Of a stretch of DNA of 64,000 bases, positions 18,949 through 27,983 are shown piece by piece (position 1 is the stretch's first letter; each line of letters begins with the position of its first letter). The DNA comes from Bog-756 sp963841885 (lineage in GTDB: Bacteria > Actinomycetota > Acidimicrobiia > Acidimicrobiales > RAAP-2): the NCBI GenBank assembly GCA_963841885.1, contig CAWJEK010000022.1, forward strand, positions 20,732-84,731, written 5' to 3'. The position numbers and the translations under genes were made by a program. The notes under the pieces are model-generated. The model did no database searches and was not told the origin of the DNA. It worked only from the letters and a program-made list of their open reading frames with translations.

Positions 18949-19302
18949 TCACGAGTGGCTGTCGCCCACGACGACGGCGGTGCCGTAGGCGACTATCTCG
19001 GTGAGGGACTGGCCGATCTCCGACGAGTCGAAGCGGAACTGGATCACCGCGTTCGCCCCGAGCACCCGGGCGTTCTCGATCATCCGGTCGAGAGCGTGGC
19101 GGCGGGTGTCCTCCAACAGCTTGGTGTACTGGGTGACCTCGCCACCGGCCAGGGCCTTGAACCCGGCGGTGAAGCCCTTGGCCGCTCCCATGGACCGCAC
19201 CACCAGCCCGAACACCAGTCCGAGATTCCGCTCGACCGTCCACTGGGGGAACTCGAGAGCCGTGGTGATCGGGAACTGGGGTGCCGCCGCGGCGTCGGAC
19301 AT
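18949..19302 (-). CDS. YbjQ/UPF0145 family protein
   Basis: The 117-residue soluble protein belongs to the YbjQ (heavy-metal-binding-like, UPF0145) family: the core has GLVFGLVVRSMGAAKGFTAGF, RMIENARVLGANAVIQFRFD and a C-terminal VAYGTAVVV. Members form pentameric rings; function is unproven. The ATG at 19302 is chosen because AGGAGG lies five bases upstream, although an earlier in-frame ATG exists at 19323. It heads the probable two-gene minus-strand operon with the small membrane protein. Confidence 0.88.
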   Translation of the reverse strand: MSDAAAAPQFPITTALEFPQWTVERNLGLVFGLVVRSMGAAKGFTAGFKALAGGEVTQYTKLLEDTRRHALDRMIENARVLGANAVIQFRFDSSEIGQSLTEIVAYGTAVVVGDSHS

Positions 19303-19408
19303 GACGGCCTCCTGTCTGCGCACCGACCGGGTGCGCGGGTCGGCCCGATGGTAGCCAGGCGCGGCCGTCAGGGACAGGACCGCCGCTCCGGGTGCCGGTC
19401 GTCGGCCC

Positions 19409-19414
19409 TAGTCT
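19409..19414 (+). promoter_or_regulatory. Leaderless -10 of the Nudix gene
   Basis: TAGTCT ends seven bases before the ATG at 19422. This supports 19422 over the earlier in-frame ATG at 19392. Confidence 0.45.
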
Positions 19415-19421
19415 CGGACCG

Positions 19422-20219
19422 ATGCCGACCCCCGTGCCCCCGCACCGCGCCGGCCCCCAGGTCATCCCCCGTCCGCCCGCCCACCGACCCGGCGGCCGGG
19501 CCCCGTGGGCCGACCTCCCGGGCCCGGCCCGGTCCCCGCTCCCGCTCGCCCGGGTGGTCGCCGCGGTGCGGGTCCGCGACCGCTCCGCCGACGCCGCCAT
19601 CACGGAGGCGGCCGTCTCCGAGTTCACCCGCTCCTTCGCCGACACCTATCCCGACTCCAATCCGGCCGCCGTCCTGGTGGCGCTCTTCGAGGAGGAGGGG
19701 GAGGCCCGGGTGCTCCTGACGGTGCGGTCGTCCCGGCTCCGCTCCCACCAGGGGGAGGTGGCCTTCCCCGGGGGCAAGCTCGACCCCGGGGAGGGGATCG
19801 ACGCCGCCGCGCTCCGAGAAGCCGAGGAGGAGGTCGCCCTCGACCCGGCGACGGTCACGGTGGTCGGGCACCTGACGGCCATGCCGACCGTCTCGTCCAA
19901 CACCCTGATGACCCCGGTGGTGGCCACCCTGGCCGGGCGGCCGAGCCCGGTCCCGGCGGCCGACGAGGTGGCCCGGGTCTTCGACGTGGCCCTGGCCGAT
20001 CTGGTGGCCGACGACGTGTGGGCCGAGGAGCTCTGGGCGGTCCCGGGCCGCCAGGGGGCGGACGGCGAGCCCGGCGGCGAGTTCCCCGTGTGGTTCTTCG
20101 CGGCCGGGGGTGAGGTCATCTGGGGCGCCACCGCCCGGGTCCTGACCGAGCTGCTGTGCCTCGTCCTGGGCGTGGACGCGCCGTCGCAGCCCCGGATGCG
20201 CGGAACCGGCCGCCGGTGA
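19422..20219 (+). CDS. Nudix hydrolase, CoA pyrophosphatase type
   Basis: It likely cleaves CoA or its thioesters to 3',5'-ADP and 4'-phosphopantetheine. The UPF0035/NUDT7 signature RSSRLRSHQGEVAFPGG runs directly into the Nudix box GGKLDPGEG...REAEEEVAL, with the catalytic Glu pair in EAEEE (about residues 115-145 of 265). The first 45 residues are Pro-rich and poorly conserved. It stands alone, upstream of guaB3 on the same strand. Confidence 0.88.
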   Translation: MPTPVPPHRAGPQVIPRPPAHRPGGRAPWADLPGPARSPLPLARVVAAVRVRDRSADAAITEAAVSEFTRSFADTYPDSNPAAVLVALFEEEGEARVLLTVRSSRLRSHQGEVAFPGGKLDPGEGIDAAALREAEEEVALDPATVTVVGHLTAMPTVSSNTLMTPVVATLAGRPSPVPAADEVARVFDVALADLVADDVWAEELWAVPGRQGADGEPGGEFPVWFFAAGGEVIWGATARVLTELLCLVLGVDAPSQPRMRGTGRR

Positions 20220-20355
20220 ACCGGACGGGCCCTCCGGACCGGCTACGGCCCCCGGGTCCAGGCGGTATCGTGGGGGGTGGTCGGTGTGGGCGCGTCGGAG
20301 CTGCCACCGCCTCGGAGGTACGTCCAACTGCAACCAGGGTCCGGAGGGCAATTCA

Positions 20356-21519
20356 GTGGCTGAGCTAGAGATCGGCATCTTCAAGTCGGGGCGCAGGGCC
20401 TACGGGTTCGACGACATCGCCATCGTCCCCAGCCGCCGGACCCGGGACCCCGAGGATGTCGACATCTCCTGGCAGATCGACGCCTACGAGTTCGAGCTGC
20501 CGCTCCTGGCGTCGGCCATGGACGGGGTGGTCAGCCCCGCCACCGCCATCGAGATCGGTCGCCTCGGTGGGCTCGGGGTCCTCAACCTCGAGGGCCTGTG
20601 GACCCGCTACGAGGACCCGACCCCGCTGTTCGACGAGATCCGGGAGCTGCCGACCGAGAAGGCGACGGCCCGCATGCAGCAGATGTACGCCGAGCCGGTC
20701 CAGCTCGAACTGGTCACCCAGCGGATCAAGGAGCTGAAGGCCGCCGGCATCACCACGGCCGCGTCGGTCACCCCGCAGAAGACCGAGCAGTTCGCCCCGG
20801 CCCTGCTGGCCGCTGAGCTGGACATCCTGGTGATCCAGGGCACCGTGGTCTCGGCCGAGCACGTCTCCAAGACCGCCGAGCCCCTCAACCTCAAGCGCTT
20901 CATCCGCGAGTTCGAGGTCCCGGTGATCGTCGGTGGCTGCGCCTCGTACCAGGCCGGACTCCACCTGATGCGGACCGGCGCGGTGGGTGTGCTGGTCGGG
21001 GTCGGACCCGGCAACGCCTGCACCACGCGCGGCGTCCTCGGCATCGGGGTGCCCCAGGCCACCGCCATCGCCGACGTGGCCGGCGCCCGTATGCGCCATC
21101 TCGACGAGACCGGTGTCTACTGCCACGTGATCGCCGACGGCGGCATGTCCAAGGGCGGCGACATCGCCAAGGCGGTGGCCTGCGGCGCCGACGCCGTCAT
21201 GCTGGGCTCGCCCCTCTCCTCGGCCGTCGAGGCGCCGGCCCGTGGCTACCACTGGGGCATGGCCACGTTCCACCCCACCCTGCCCCGCGGCGCCCGGGTC
21301 AAGACCACGACCCGCGGCACGCTCCAGGAGATCCTGCTCGGCCCCGCCCACGAAAACGACGGCCGCATGAACCTGTTCGGCGCCCTGCGCACGGCCATGG
21401 CCACCTGCGGCTACCAGACCGTCAAGGAGTTCCAGAAGGCCGAGGTCATGGTGGCCCCGGCGCTCCAGACCGAGGGCAAGGACCTGCAGCGCTCGCAGGG
21501 CGTCGGCATGGGCCATTGA
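20356..21519 (+). CDS. guaB3: GuaB3 family IMP dehydrogenase-related protein
   Basis: GuaB3 is the CBS-less IMPDH/GMP-reductase relative common in actinobacteria and cyanobacteria. The 387-residue TIM barrel lacks a CBS pair and has the catalytic loop GPGNACTTRGVLG with the active-site Cys (about residue 223), LASAMDGVVSPATAIEIGRLGG and DGGMSKGGDIAKAVACGADAVMLG. The GTG at 20356 follows GGAGGG and a leader of roughly 75 bases from TATCGT (20266-20271). Its stop overlaps guaA (TTGA). No guaB2 is adjacent, although the two usually pair. Confidence 0.93.
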   Translation: MAELEIGIFKSGRRAYGFDDIAIVPSRRTRDPEDVDISWQIDAYEFELPLLASAMDGVVSPATAIEIGRLGGLGVLNLEGLWTRYEDPTPLFDEIRELPTEKATARMQQMYAEPVQLELVTQRIKELKAAGITTAASVTPQKTEQFAPALLAAELDILVIQGTVVSAEHVSKTAEPLNLKRFIREFEVPVIVGGCASYQAGLHLMRTGAVGVLVGVGPGNACTTRGVLGIGVPQATAIADVAGARMRHLDETGVYCHVIADGGMSKGGDIAKAVACGADAVMLGSPLSSAVEAPARGYHWGMATFHPTLPRGARVKTTTRGTLQEILLGPAHENDGRMNLFGALRTAMATCGYQTVKEFQKAEVMVAPALQTEGKDLQRSQGVGMGH

Positions 21520-23114
21520 GCCCCTCCGACCTCTCTGACGACCCCCGTGAGGGGCCGGTGCTGGTCGTCGACTTCGGCGCCCAGTACGCCCAGCTGATCG
21601 CCCGCCGGGTCCGCGAGGCGCACGTCTACTCCGAGATCGTCCCCCACACCGCCTCGGCGGCCGACCTGGCCGCCCGCCGTCCCGCGGGGATCATCCTCTC
21701 GGGGGGCCCGAAGTCGGTCAACGAGACGCCGGCCCCCTCGGTGGACCCGGACATCTACGACCTCGGGATCCCGATCCTCGGCATCTGCTACGGGGCCCAG
21801 CTCCTCGCCCGACAGCTCGGCGGGGTCGTCGACCGCACCGGCCGGGGTGAGTACGGCCGGACGCCGCTGACGGTCACGGGCGCCTCGCCGCTGTTCTCGG
21901 ACTGGCCGGAGTCGTGCGAGGTGTGGATGAGCCACGGCGACGCCATCACCGAGGTGCCGGACGGCTTCGTGGCCACCGCCACCAGTCCGGACGCCCCGGT
22001 GGCGGCCCTCCACGACCCGGACCGCGCCATCTTCGGCGTGCAGTTCCACCCCGAGGTGGTCCACACCGAACACGGTCGCGACCTCCTCGAGCGCTTCCTC
22101 TACGACGTCTGCCACTGTCCCCCGCTGTGGACCCACACCTCGATCATCGAGAACCAGGTGGCGGCGGTGCGGGCCCAGGTCGGCGCCTCGCCGGTGCTGT
22201 GCGCACTGTCCGGCGGCGTGGACTCGGCGGTGGCCGCCGCGCTCGTCCACAAGGCCATCGGCGAGCAGCTCACGTGCGTGTACGTCGACACCGGCCTCAT
22301 GCGGGCCAACGAGAGTGAACAGGTGGAGGAGACCTTCCGCCGCCAGTTCCACATCGACCTGGTGCACGTGAAGGCGGCCGACCGGTTCTTCGAGGCCCTG
22401 GCCGGCGTGGTCGACCCCGAGGCCAAGCGCAAGATCATCGGTGAGCTGTTCATCCGCATCTTCGAGGAGGTCGCCCGCGACCTGGTGGTCGAGAAGGGCA
22501 ACCTGGAGGACGGCTCGGAGGGCGAGGCGGCCGGCTACCTCGTCCAGGGCACCCTCTACCCCGACGTCATCGAGTCCGGTTCCGGCACGGCCGCCACCAT
22601 CAAGTCCCACCACAACGTGGGCGGGCTCCCCGACGACCTGGCCTTCGACCTCGTCGAGCCCCTGCGCCTGCTGTTCAAGGACGAGGTCCGGGCCGTCGGC
22701 GAGGAACTCGGCCTGCCCCACGAGATCGTCTGGCGCCAGCCGTTCCCGGGTCCGGGCCTGGCGGTGCGGATCGTGGGCGAGGTCACGCCCGAGCGGGCCG
22801 AGATCCTGCGGGCGGCCGACGCCGTCGTGGTGGAGGAGGTCCGCAAGGCCGGCCTCTACCGTGAGTTGTGGCAGAGCTTCGCCGTGCTTCCCGCGGTGCG
22901 CACCGTCGGGGTGATGGGCGACGGCCGCACCTACGCCTATCCGGTCGTCATCCGCGCCGTCACCTCCGACGACGCCATGACCGCCGACTGGGCCCGCCTG
23001 CCGTACGACCTCCTCGAGCGCCTGAGCTCGAGGATCATCAACGAGGTCGACGGCATCAACCGGGTCGCCCTGGACATCACGTCCAAGCCGCCCGGCACCA
23101 TCGAGTGGGAATGA
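21516..23114 (+). CDS. guaA: GMP synthase (glutamine-hydrolysing)
   Basis: GuaA aminates XMP to GMP. The N-terminal class I amidotransferase has LGICYGAQLLARQLGG (nucleophile Cys) and the His/Glu of FGVQFHPEVVHTEHG. The ATP-pyrophosphatase domain has the P-loop LSGGVDSAVAAALVHKA (about residue 230). The dimerisation domain ends KPPGTIEWE. The 532-residue length is normal. The TTG overlapping the guaB3 stop is the likely start; a GTG at 21557 is an alternative. The stop overlaps the pcrA ATG. Confidence 0.96.
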   Translation: MSPSDLSDDPREGPVLVVDFGAQYAQLIARRVREAHVYSEIVPHTASAADLAARRPAGIILSGGPKSVNETPAPSVDPDIYDLGIPILGICYGAQLLARQLGGVVDRTGRGEYGRTPLTVTGASPLFSDWPESCEVWMSHGDAITEVPDGFVATATSPDAPVAALHDPDRAIFGVQFHPEVVHTEHGRDLLERFLYDVCHCPPLWTHTSIIENQVAAVRAQVGASPVLCALSGGVDSAVAAALVHKAIGEQLTCVYVDTGLMRANESEQVEETFRRQFHIDLVHVKAADRFFEALAGVVDPEAKRKIIGELFIRIFEEVARDLVVEKGNLEDGSEGEAAGYLVQGTLYPDVIESGSGTAATIKSHHNVGGLPDDLAFDLVEPLRLLFKDEVRAVGEELGLPHEIVWRQPFPGPGLAVRIVGEVTPERAEILRAADAVVVEEVRKAGLYRELWQSFAVLPAVRTVGVMGDGRTYAYPVVIRAVTSDDAMTADWARLPYDLLERLSSRIINEVDGINRVALDITSKPPGTIEWE

Positions 23115-25591
23115 CCGCCTGGGGCGGGGGCCCGGGAGACCACCCCGACGACGGACAGCTGGCCTTCGGTGGGTCGCCGCGGCCGCCGTCGCTCTCCGCC
23201 AGCGGTCTGCTCGAAGGCCTGACCGCACCGCAGGAGGCATCGGTGCGCCATCGTGGCGGTCCCCTGCTGATCGTCGCCGGCGCGGGCTCGGGCAAGACCC
23301 GGGTGCTGACCCGGAGGATCGCCCACCTCATCGCCACGGGGGACGCCGCGCCATGGCAGATCCTGGCCATCACGTTCACCAACAAGGCGGCCGACGAGAT
23401 GCGCAGCCGCGTCGCCGACCTGGTCGGGCCGCGGGCGGCGCGCATGTGGGTGTCGACCTTCCATTCGGCATGCGTGCGGATCCTGCGGGCCCACGGTGAC
23501 CGGCTGGGCTACAAGGGCAGCTTCACCATCTACGACGACGCCGATTCCCGCCGTCTCGTCGAGATCATCGCCCGCGAGCTCGACATCGACACCAAGAAGA
23601 TGTCGCCCCGCTCGATACTGGGCCAGATCAGCCAGGCCAAGTCGAAGCAGCAGGGTCCCATCGCCTTCCGGGCCGCCGCCATCTCGATCTTCGACCGCCG
23701 CATCGCCGACGTCTACGACCTCTACCAGCAGCGGATGCTGGCGGCCAACGCCATGGACTTCGACGACCTGCTGCTCAACACCGTGCGGCTCTTCGACGAG
23801 CACCCCGACGTGCTGGAGCACTACCGCACCCGCTTCACCCACATCCTCATCGACGAGTACCAGGACACCAACGCCGTGCAGAACGCGCTGGCCGTGCAGC
23901 TGGCCGGCGGCCACCGCAACATCGTCGTGGTGGGCGACAGCGACCAGTCGGTGTACCGGTTCCGGGGTGCTGACATCTCGAACATCCTCGACTTCGAGCA
24001 GGCCTTTCCGGACGCCACGGCGATCACCCTGGACCAGAACTTCCGCTCCACCCAGACGATCCTCGACGCCGCCAACGCCGTCATCGCCAACAACGTCTCG
24101 CGCAAGCCGAAGACGCTGTGGACCGACCAGGGGGCGGGCGACCAGATCGTCCGCTACCGGGCCGAGGACGAGCACGACGAGGCGGAGTGGGTGGCCCACG
24201 AGATCGTCCGACTGCGTTCGGACCAGGGTCTCCGGTGGGGCGACGTCGCCATCTTCTACCGGACCAACGCCCAGAGCGCCGCGTTGGAGGAGGGCATGGC
24301 CCGGGCGGAGATCCCCTACAAGGTCGTGGGGGGCACCAAGTTCTACGACCGCAAGGAGATCAAGGACGTCCTCGCCTATCTCCGGGTCCTGGTGAATCCG
24401 GACGACGAGGTCAGTTGGCGTCGGATCGTCAACGTGCCCAAGCGGGGTGTAGGCGACACCTCGGTGGCGAAGCTGGCCGGCTTCGCCAGTGGGAGGGAGA
24501 TCTCCTTCGGGGACGCCGTCGCCGACGCCGGCGAAGCGGGCATCGGGGGAAAGGCGGGCAAGGCGCTGGAGGATCTCGCCGATCTGCTCACCGAGCTGCG
24601 GTCCCAGATGGCACTGCCCGAACTCGTCGACGAGAACGGTGACGCGTTGGCCCCCACCCCGCTCGACGGCTCGGGAGGCGTCCCGGCGGTCGCGGGGGGT
24701 GGGGGAGGGGCCGCCCGGCCGGAGAACGGCGAGCCGGACGGGAGACCCACGTACCTGAGCCCGGGAGACCTGGCCGTCGCCATCGTCGAACGCACCGGCT
24801 ACCGGAGTGAGCTCCTCTCGGAGGGGACACCGGATGCGCTGGTGCGGGTGGAGAACGTCGACACGCTCCTCGGGCGGGTGTCGGAGTATCGGACGCTGCC
24901 CGAGTTCCTGGAGGCGACGGCCCTGGTGGCCGACTCCGACGAGCTGGGGGGCGACGGCACCAAGGTGTCGCTCATGACGATGCACATCGCCAAGGGACTC
25001 GAGTTCCCCGCGGTGTTCCTCGTCGGCATGGAGGACGGGATCTTCCCCCACATGCGGTCCCTGGGTGACCCGGTGGAGCTGGAGGAGGAGCGTCGGCTGT
25101 GCTACGTGGGGATCACCCGGGCCGAGCGGCACCTGTACCTCTCGCACGCGTGGAGCCGGATGATCTACGGACGCGGCGGCCCCAGCCTGCCGAGCCGGTT
25201 CCTCAACGAGCTCCCGGCCGAGCTCGTCCGCGACGTGGTCGTCGACCGGGGGTGGGGTTCCTCGGGCTCCTCGTCCGGCGGTGTGGGCGACTTCGGCCGG
25301 CGCCCGTCGATCGAGGGCCGATCCGGGACCCCGGGCCGCTCGGTCTTCGGGAGCGGAGTGTCGCCCGAGGGGCAATTCGACGCCAACGGTCGGCGCCGCC
25401 GGGCCCCGGCGTCCACCGGAGCCGAACTGCTCGGCCTCGAGGTCGGCGACGTCGTCGTGCACGGTCAGTGGGGTGAGGGCCGGGTCGTCGCCACCGGGGG
25501 CGATGGCGACGACGCCGAAGCCGAGGTCATCTTCACCTCGGTGGGCCGGAAGAAGCTGCTGCTCCGGATGGCCCCCGTCAAGCGGGCGTAG
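23111..25591 (+). CDS. pcrA: ATP-dependent DNA helicase PcrA/UvrD
   Basis: This SF1A 3'-5' helicase acts in nucleotide-excision repair and in clearing replication-transcription conflicts. The 826 residues include Q-motif LTAPQEASVRH, Walker A AGAGSGKTRVL (about residue 55), Walker B IDEYQDTN, GDSDQSVYRFRGAD, MTMHIAKGLEFPAVF and a C-terminal Tudor-like region (GDVVVHGQWGEGRVV) that in other species contacts RNA polymerase. A Gly-rich low-complexity insert (around residues 520-545) interrupts domain 2B. The ATG overlaps guaA by four bases. Confidence 0.95.
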   Translation: MTAWGGGPGDHPDDGQLAFGGSPRPPSLSASGLLEGLTAPQEASVRHRGGPLLIVAGAGSGKTRVLTRRIAHLIATGDAAPWQILAITFTNKAADEMRSRVADLVGPRAARMWVSTFHSACVRILRAHGDRLGYKGSFTIYDDADSRRLVEIIARELDIDTKKMSPRSILGQISQAKSKQQGPIAFRAAAISIFDRRIADVYDLYQQRMLAANAMDFDDLLLNTVRLFDEHPDVLEHYRTRFTHILIDEYQDTNAVQNALAVQLAGGHRNIVVVGDSDQSVYRFRGADISNILDFEQAFPDATAITLDQNFRSTQTILDAANAVIANNVSRKPKTLWTDQGAGDQIVRYRAEDEHDEAEWVAHEIVRLRSDQGLRWGDVAIFYRTNAQSAALEEGMARAEIPYKVVGGTKFYDRKEIKDVLAYLRVLVNPDDEVSWRRIVNVPKRGVGDTSVAKLAGFASGREISFGDAVADAGEAGIGGKAGKALEDLADLLTELRSQMALPELVDENGDALAPTPLDGSGGVPAVAGGGGGAARPENGEPDGRPTYLSPGDLAVAIVERTGYRSELLSEGTPDALVRVENVDTLLGRVSEYRTLPEFLEATALVADSDELGGDGTKVSLMTMHIAKGLEFPAVFLVGMEDGIFPHMRSLGDPVELEEERRLCYVGITRAERHLYLSHAWSRMIYGRGGPSLPSRFLNELPAELVRDVVVDRGWGSSGSSSGGVGDFGRRPSIEGRSGTPGRSVFGSGVSPEGQFDANGRRRRAPASTGAELLGLEVGDVVVHGQWGEGRVVATGGDGDDAEAEVIFTSVGRKKLLLRMAPVKRA

Positions 25592-25783
25592 CCACCCCGG
25601 GCCCGCGGTTCGGCGGCCGCCGGACCCCCGCGGTGCACCGGCCGTTGTCGTGGCGTCGGGGCTGGTGGCGCCGGGTGCGCCGGAAGCGGTGCCGGGGGGC
25701 GCGACAATGGGGACCGGTCGCGCCGCGGTACGGCGGATGGCGCGCGGGCGGCCGACTACGAGCGACGAGGTCCCTGGAGCGAC

Positions 25784-27139
25784 GTGCCCAACCCCACCAC
25801 CTACGACGAGCAGAGCGCCCACGACCGTTCGTCGGGCCTACCCGTGGTCGACTCGACGCCCCGTCGACAGTCGGGATCGCCGCGCTATCTCCACGGGCTG
25901 GCGCGTCCGCCGCGACGTGAGCGTCGGGCGCTGCGCAGGCAGAAGCGGCGCGAGCGGTCCACGGTGGTGGGCCGCCACCCGAAGACCACGGTCCTGCTAC
26001 TCGTGCTCCTGCTGCTCACGCCGGTCTGGGCGTCCCTCGCCACCGCCGCCACCAACCCCGCGCTCGGGCCGACGGTGGGCGGACGACTGACCGAGTGGGT
26101 GCGCGACCACGGCGGTGGCGGCATCGTGACGTGGGCCGAGGACACCTGGTACTCGTGGCACGCGCCGCCGAAGGGCGGGAAGCCGGCCGCCGGGGCCATT
26201 CCGGCGCCGGTGGCCACCACGACCACGTTGCCGGTGGCGACCGGACCCGTCCACCTGCCCGCCCCGGCCCCCATGGTGCCGTTCGTGTCCGACCCCACGC
26301 CCGGCGAGGGTCAGTGGCACCCGATCGGTCGCACCGTCGACGGCGTGCCCACCATGTACGCCGCCTTCCTCCGCCCGAACGCCGTGAACACCAGCCTGGT
26401 GACCGGGGTGGCGTGGATGGACACCAAGCTGCTGAGCGCCAAGCTCTACGCCGGATCGACCATCCCCGGTACCGGCCAGTCCTTCCCGGACCGGGCGCCG
26501 CTCACCGGCGCGGCCCTCACCACGCTGGACGCCGCCTTCAATTCGGGGTTCCGCATGCAGGACGCCGAGGGTGGCTACTACCTCGACGGGATCACCGCCT
26601 ACCCGCTGCGCACCGGAGCGGCCTCCCTGGTCATCGACTCCTCCGGCAACGTCGACATCGGGGCGTGGGGGACGGACGTGGCCATGACGCCGACGACCGT
26701 CTCCGTGCGTCAGAACCTCGACCTGATCGTCGACGACGGCGCCCCGGTGCCCGGGCTGAGCGAGACCGACAACGCCCGGTGGGGAGCCACGCTGGGTGGG
26801 CGGATCCAGGTCTGGCGTTCCGGCCTCGGGGTGACGGCCGACGGCGCCCTGGTCTACGTGGGTGGGAGCGGCCTGTCCATCGTCGACCTGGCCAACGTGC
26901 TGGCGCGCGCCGGGGCGGTGCGGGCCATGGAGTTGGACATCAACACCGACTGGGTGAACTTCACCCACTTCGACCTGCCGTCGGGAGTCGCCGCCTCGGG
27001 GTCGAACGGCACCCTGCTCACCTACGACGAGCAGACCTATCCGGACCGCTACTTCGCCGCCCTGTCCCGCGACTTCGTGACGCTGTCGGTCCGGCCGTAC
27101 AGCCCTCCGGCGGCCACGTCGCATTATAAGGTGGGCTGA
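25784..27139 (+). CDS. Phosphodiester glycosidase (NAGPA domain) family, membrane-anchored
   Basis: The 451-residue protein has a basic N-terminus, one membrane anchor at about residues 66-88 (a Leu-rich run after HPKTTV), a Thr/Pro linker, and a C-terminal NAGPA-type domain. Typical segments are TLDAAFNSGFRM, GGYYLDG, DLIVDDGAPVPG and AMELDINTDWVNFTHFDL. NAGPA domains cleave sugar-phosphodiester linkages, so an extracytoplasmic action on wall polymers or exopolysaccharide is likely; this is inferred. It is followed 24 bases later by ppk2. The GTG start is tentative. Confidence 0.82.
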   Translation: MPNPTTYDEQSAHDRSSGLPVVDSTPRRQSGSPRYLHGLARPPRRERRALRRQKRRERSTVVGRHPKTTVLLLVLLLLTPVWASLATAATNPALGPTVGGRLTEWVRDHGGGGIVTWAEDTWYSWHAPPKGGKPAAGAIPAPVATTTTLPVATGPVHLPAPAPMVPFVSDPTPGEGQWHPIGRTVDGVPTMYAAFLRPNAVNTSLVTGVAWMDTKLLSAKLYAGSTIPGTGQSFPDRAPLTGAALTTLDAAFNSGFRMQDAEGGYYLDGITAYPLRTGAASLVIDSSGNVDIGAWGTDVAMTPTTVSVRQNLDLIVDDGAPVPGLSETDNARWGATLGGRIQVWRSGLGVTADGALVYVGGSGLSIVDLANVLARAGAVRAMELDINTDWVNFTHFDLPSGVAASGSNGTLLTYDEQTYPDRYFAALSRDFVTLSVRPYSPPAATSHYKVG

Positions 27140-27163
27140 GGCCGCCCGACCGAGGAGCGCGAC

Positions 27164-27961
27164 GTGGCACGTTCCATACCGAAGCGGCGTTACGAGGCCG
27201 AACTGCTGCACCTGCAGGCGGAGCTCACGACCATGACCGAGTGGGTCAAGGAGTCCGGAGCGCGGGTGGTGGTCATCTTCGAGGGGCGCGACGCGGCCGG
27301 CAAGGGCGGCGTGATCAAGCGCATCTCCGAGTACCTGCCTCCCCGGGTGTGCCGGACGGTGGCGCTCCCCGCCCCGACCGAGCGCGAGCGCTCGCAGTGG
27401 TACTTCCAGCGCTACGTGGCCGCGCTGCCGGCCGCCGGGGAGATCACCCTGTTCGACCGGAGCTGGTACAACCGGGCCGGCGTCGAGCACGTGATGGGCT
27501 TCTGCACCTCGGAGGAGTACCACCGCTTCCTCCGCCAGTGCCCGGTGTTCGAGCACCAGCTGATCGAGGACGGCATCCTCCTGGTGAAGTACTGGTTCTC
27601 GGTCAGTGACGAGGAGCAGGAGCGACGCTTCCAGTCGCGCATCAACGACCCGCTGCGCCGGTGGAAGCTGAGCGACATCGACCTGGAGGCCCGCCAGCGG
27701 TGGTCCGACTACTCGCGGGCCAAGGACGCCATGTTCCTCCACACCGACACCCCGGAGTCACCGTGGTACGTGGTCGACGCCGAGGACAAGCGGTGCGCCC
27801 GGCTCAACTGCATCGCCCATCTCCTCACCCGCATCCCGTACACGGCCGTCGACGAAACGCGCCTCAAGCTGCCGAAGCGGGTGAAGGACGAGGGATACCG
27901 GCGGCCTCCCCGCGATCTCTACACCTACGTGCCCGACTACGCCTCGACGCTCGTCGGCTGA
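27164..27961 (+). CDS. ppk2: Polyphosphate kinase 2
   Basis: PPK2 moves phosphate between polyphosphate and nucleoside di- or monophosphates. The 265 residues contain the P-loop VVVIFEGRDAAGKGGVIKRI (about residues 33-52), the lid segment, and Walker B TLFDRSWYNRAGVEHVMG. YVVDAEDKRCARLNCIAHLL is a family C-terminal block. One-domain length and the sequence around the P-loop fit class I (NDP-phosphorylating), though class cannot be fixed by eye. The stop codon lies inside a hairpin shared with the convergent dprE2-like gene. Confidence 0.94.
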   Translation: MARSIPKRRYEAELLHLQAELTTMTEWVKESGARVVVIFEGRDAAGKGGVIKRISEYLPPRVCRTVALPAPTERERSQWYFQRYVAALPAAGEITLFDRSWYNRAGVEHVMGFCTSEEYHRFLRQCPVFEHQLIEDGILLVKYWFSVSDEEQERRFQSRINDPLRRWKLSDIDLEARQRWSDYSRAKDAMFLHTDTPESPWYVVDAEDKRCARLNCIAHLLTRIPYTAVDETRLKLPKRVKDEGYRRPPRDLYTYVPDYASTLVG

Positions 27962-27983
27962 CCGGACCCGCTCCGGCTCAGCC
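27956..27983. terminator. Bidirectional hairpin spanning both stop codons of ppk2 and dprE2
   Basis: GGCTGA-CCGGA, loop CCCGC, TCCGG-(C bulge)-TCAGCC: 11 base pairs with one bulge. The two TGA stops of the convergent genes pair with each other in the stem. No T-run follows. Confidence 0.5.

Noticed and set aside
22937..25822. Minus-strand open frame of about 961 codons opposite pcrA
   Set aside because: Antisense to a complete, motif-rich helicase; no domain or plausible initiation region.
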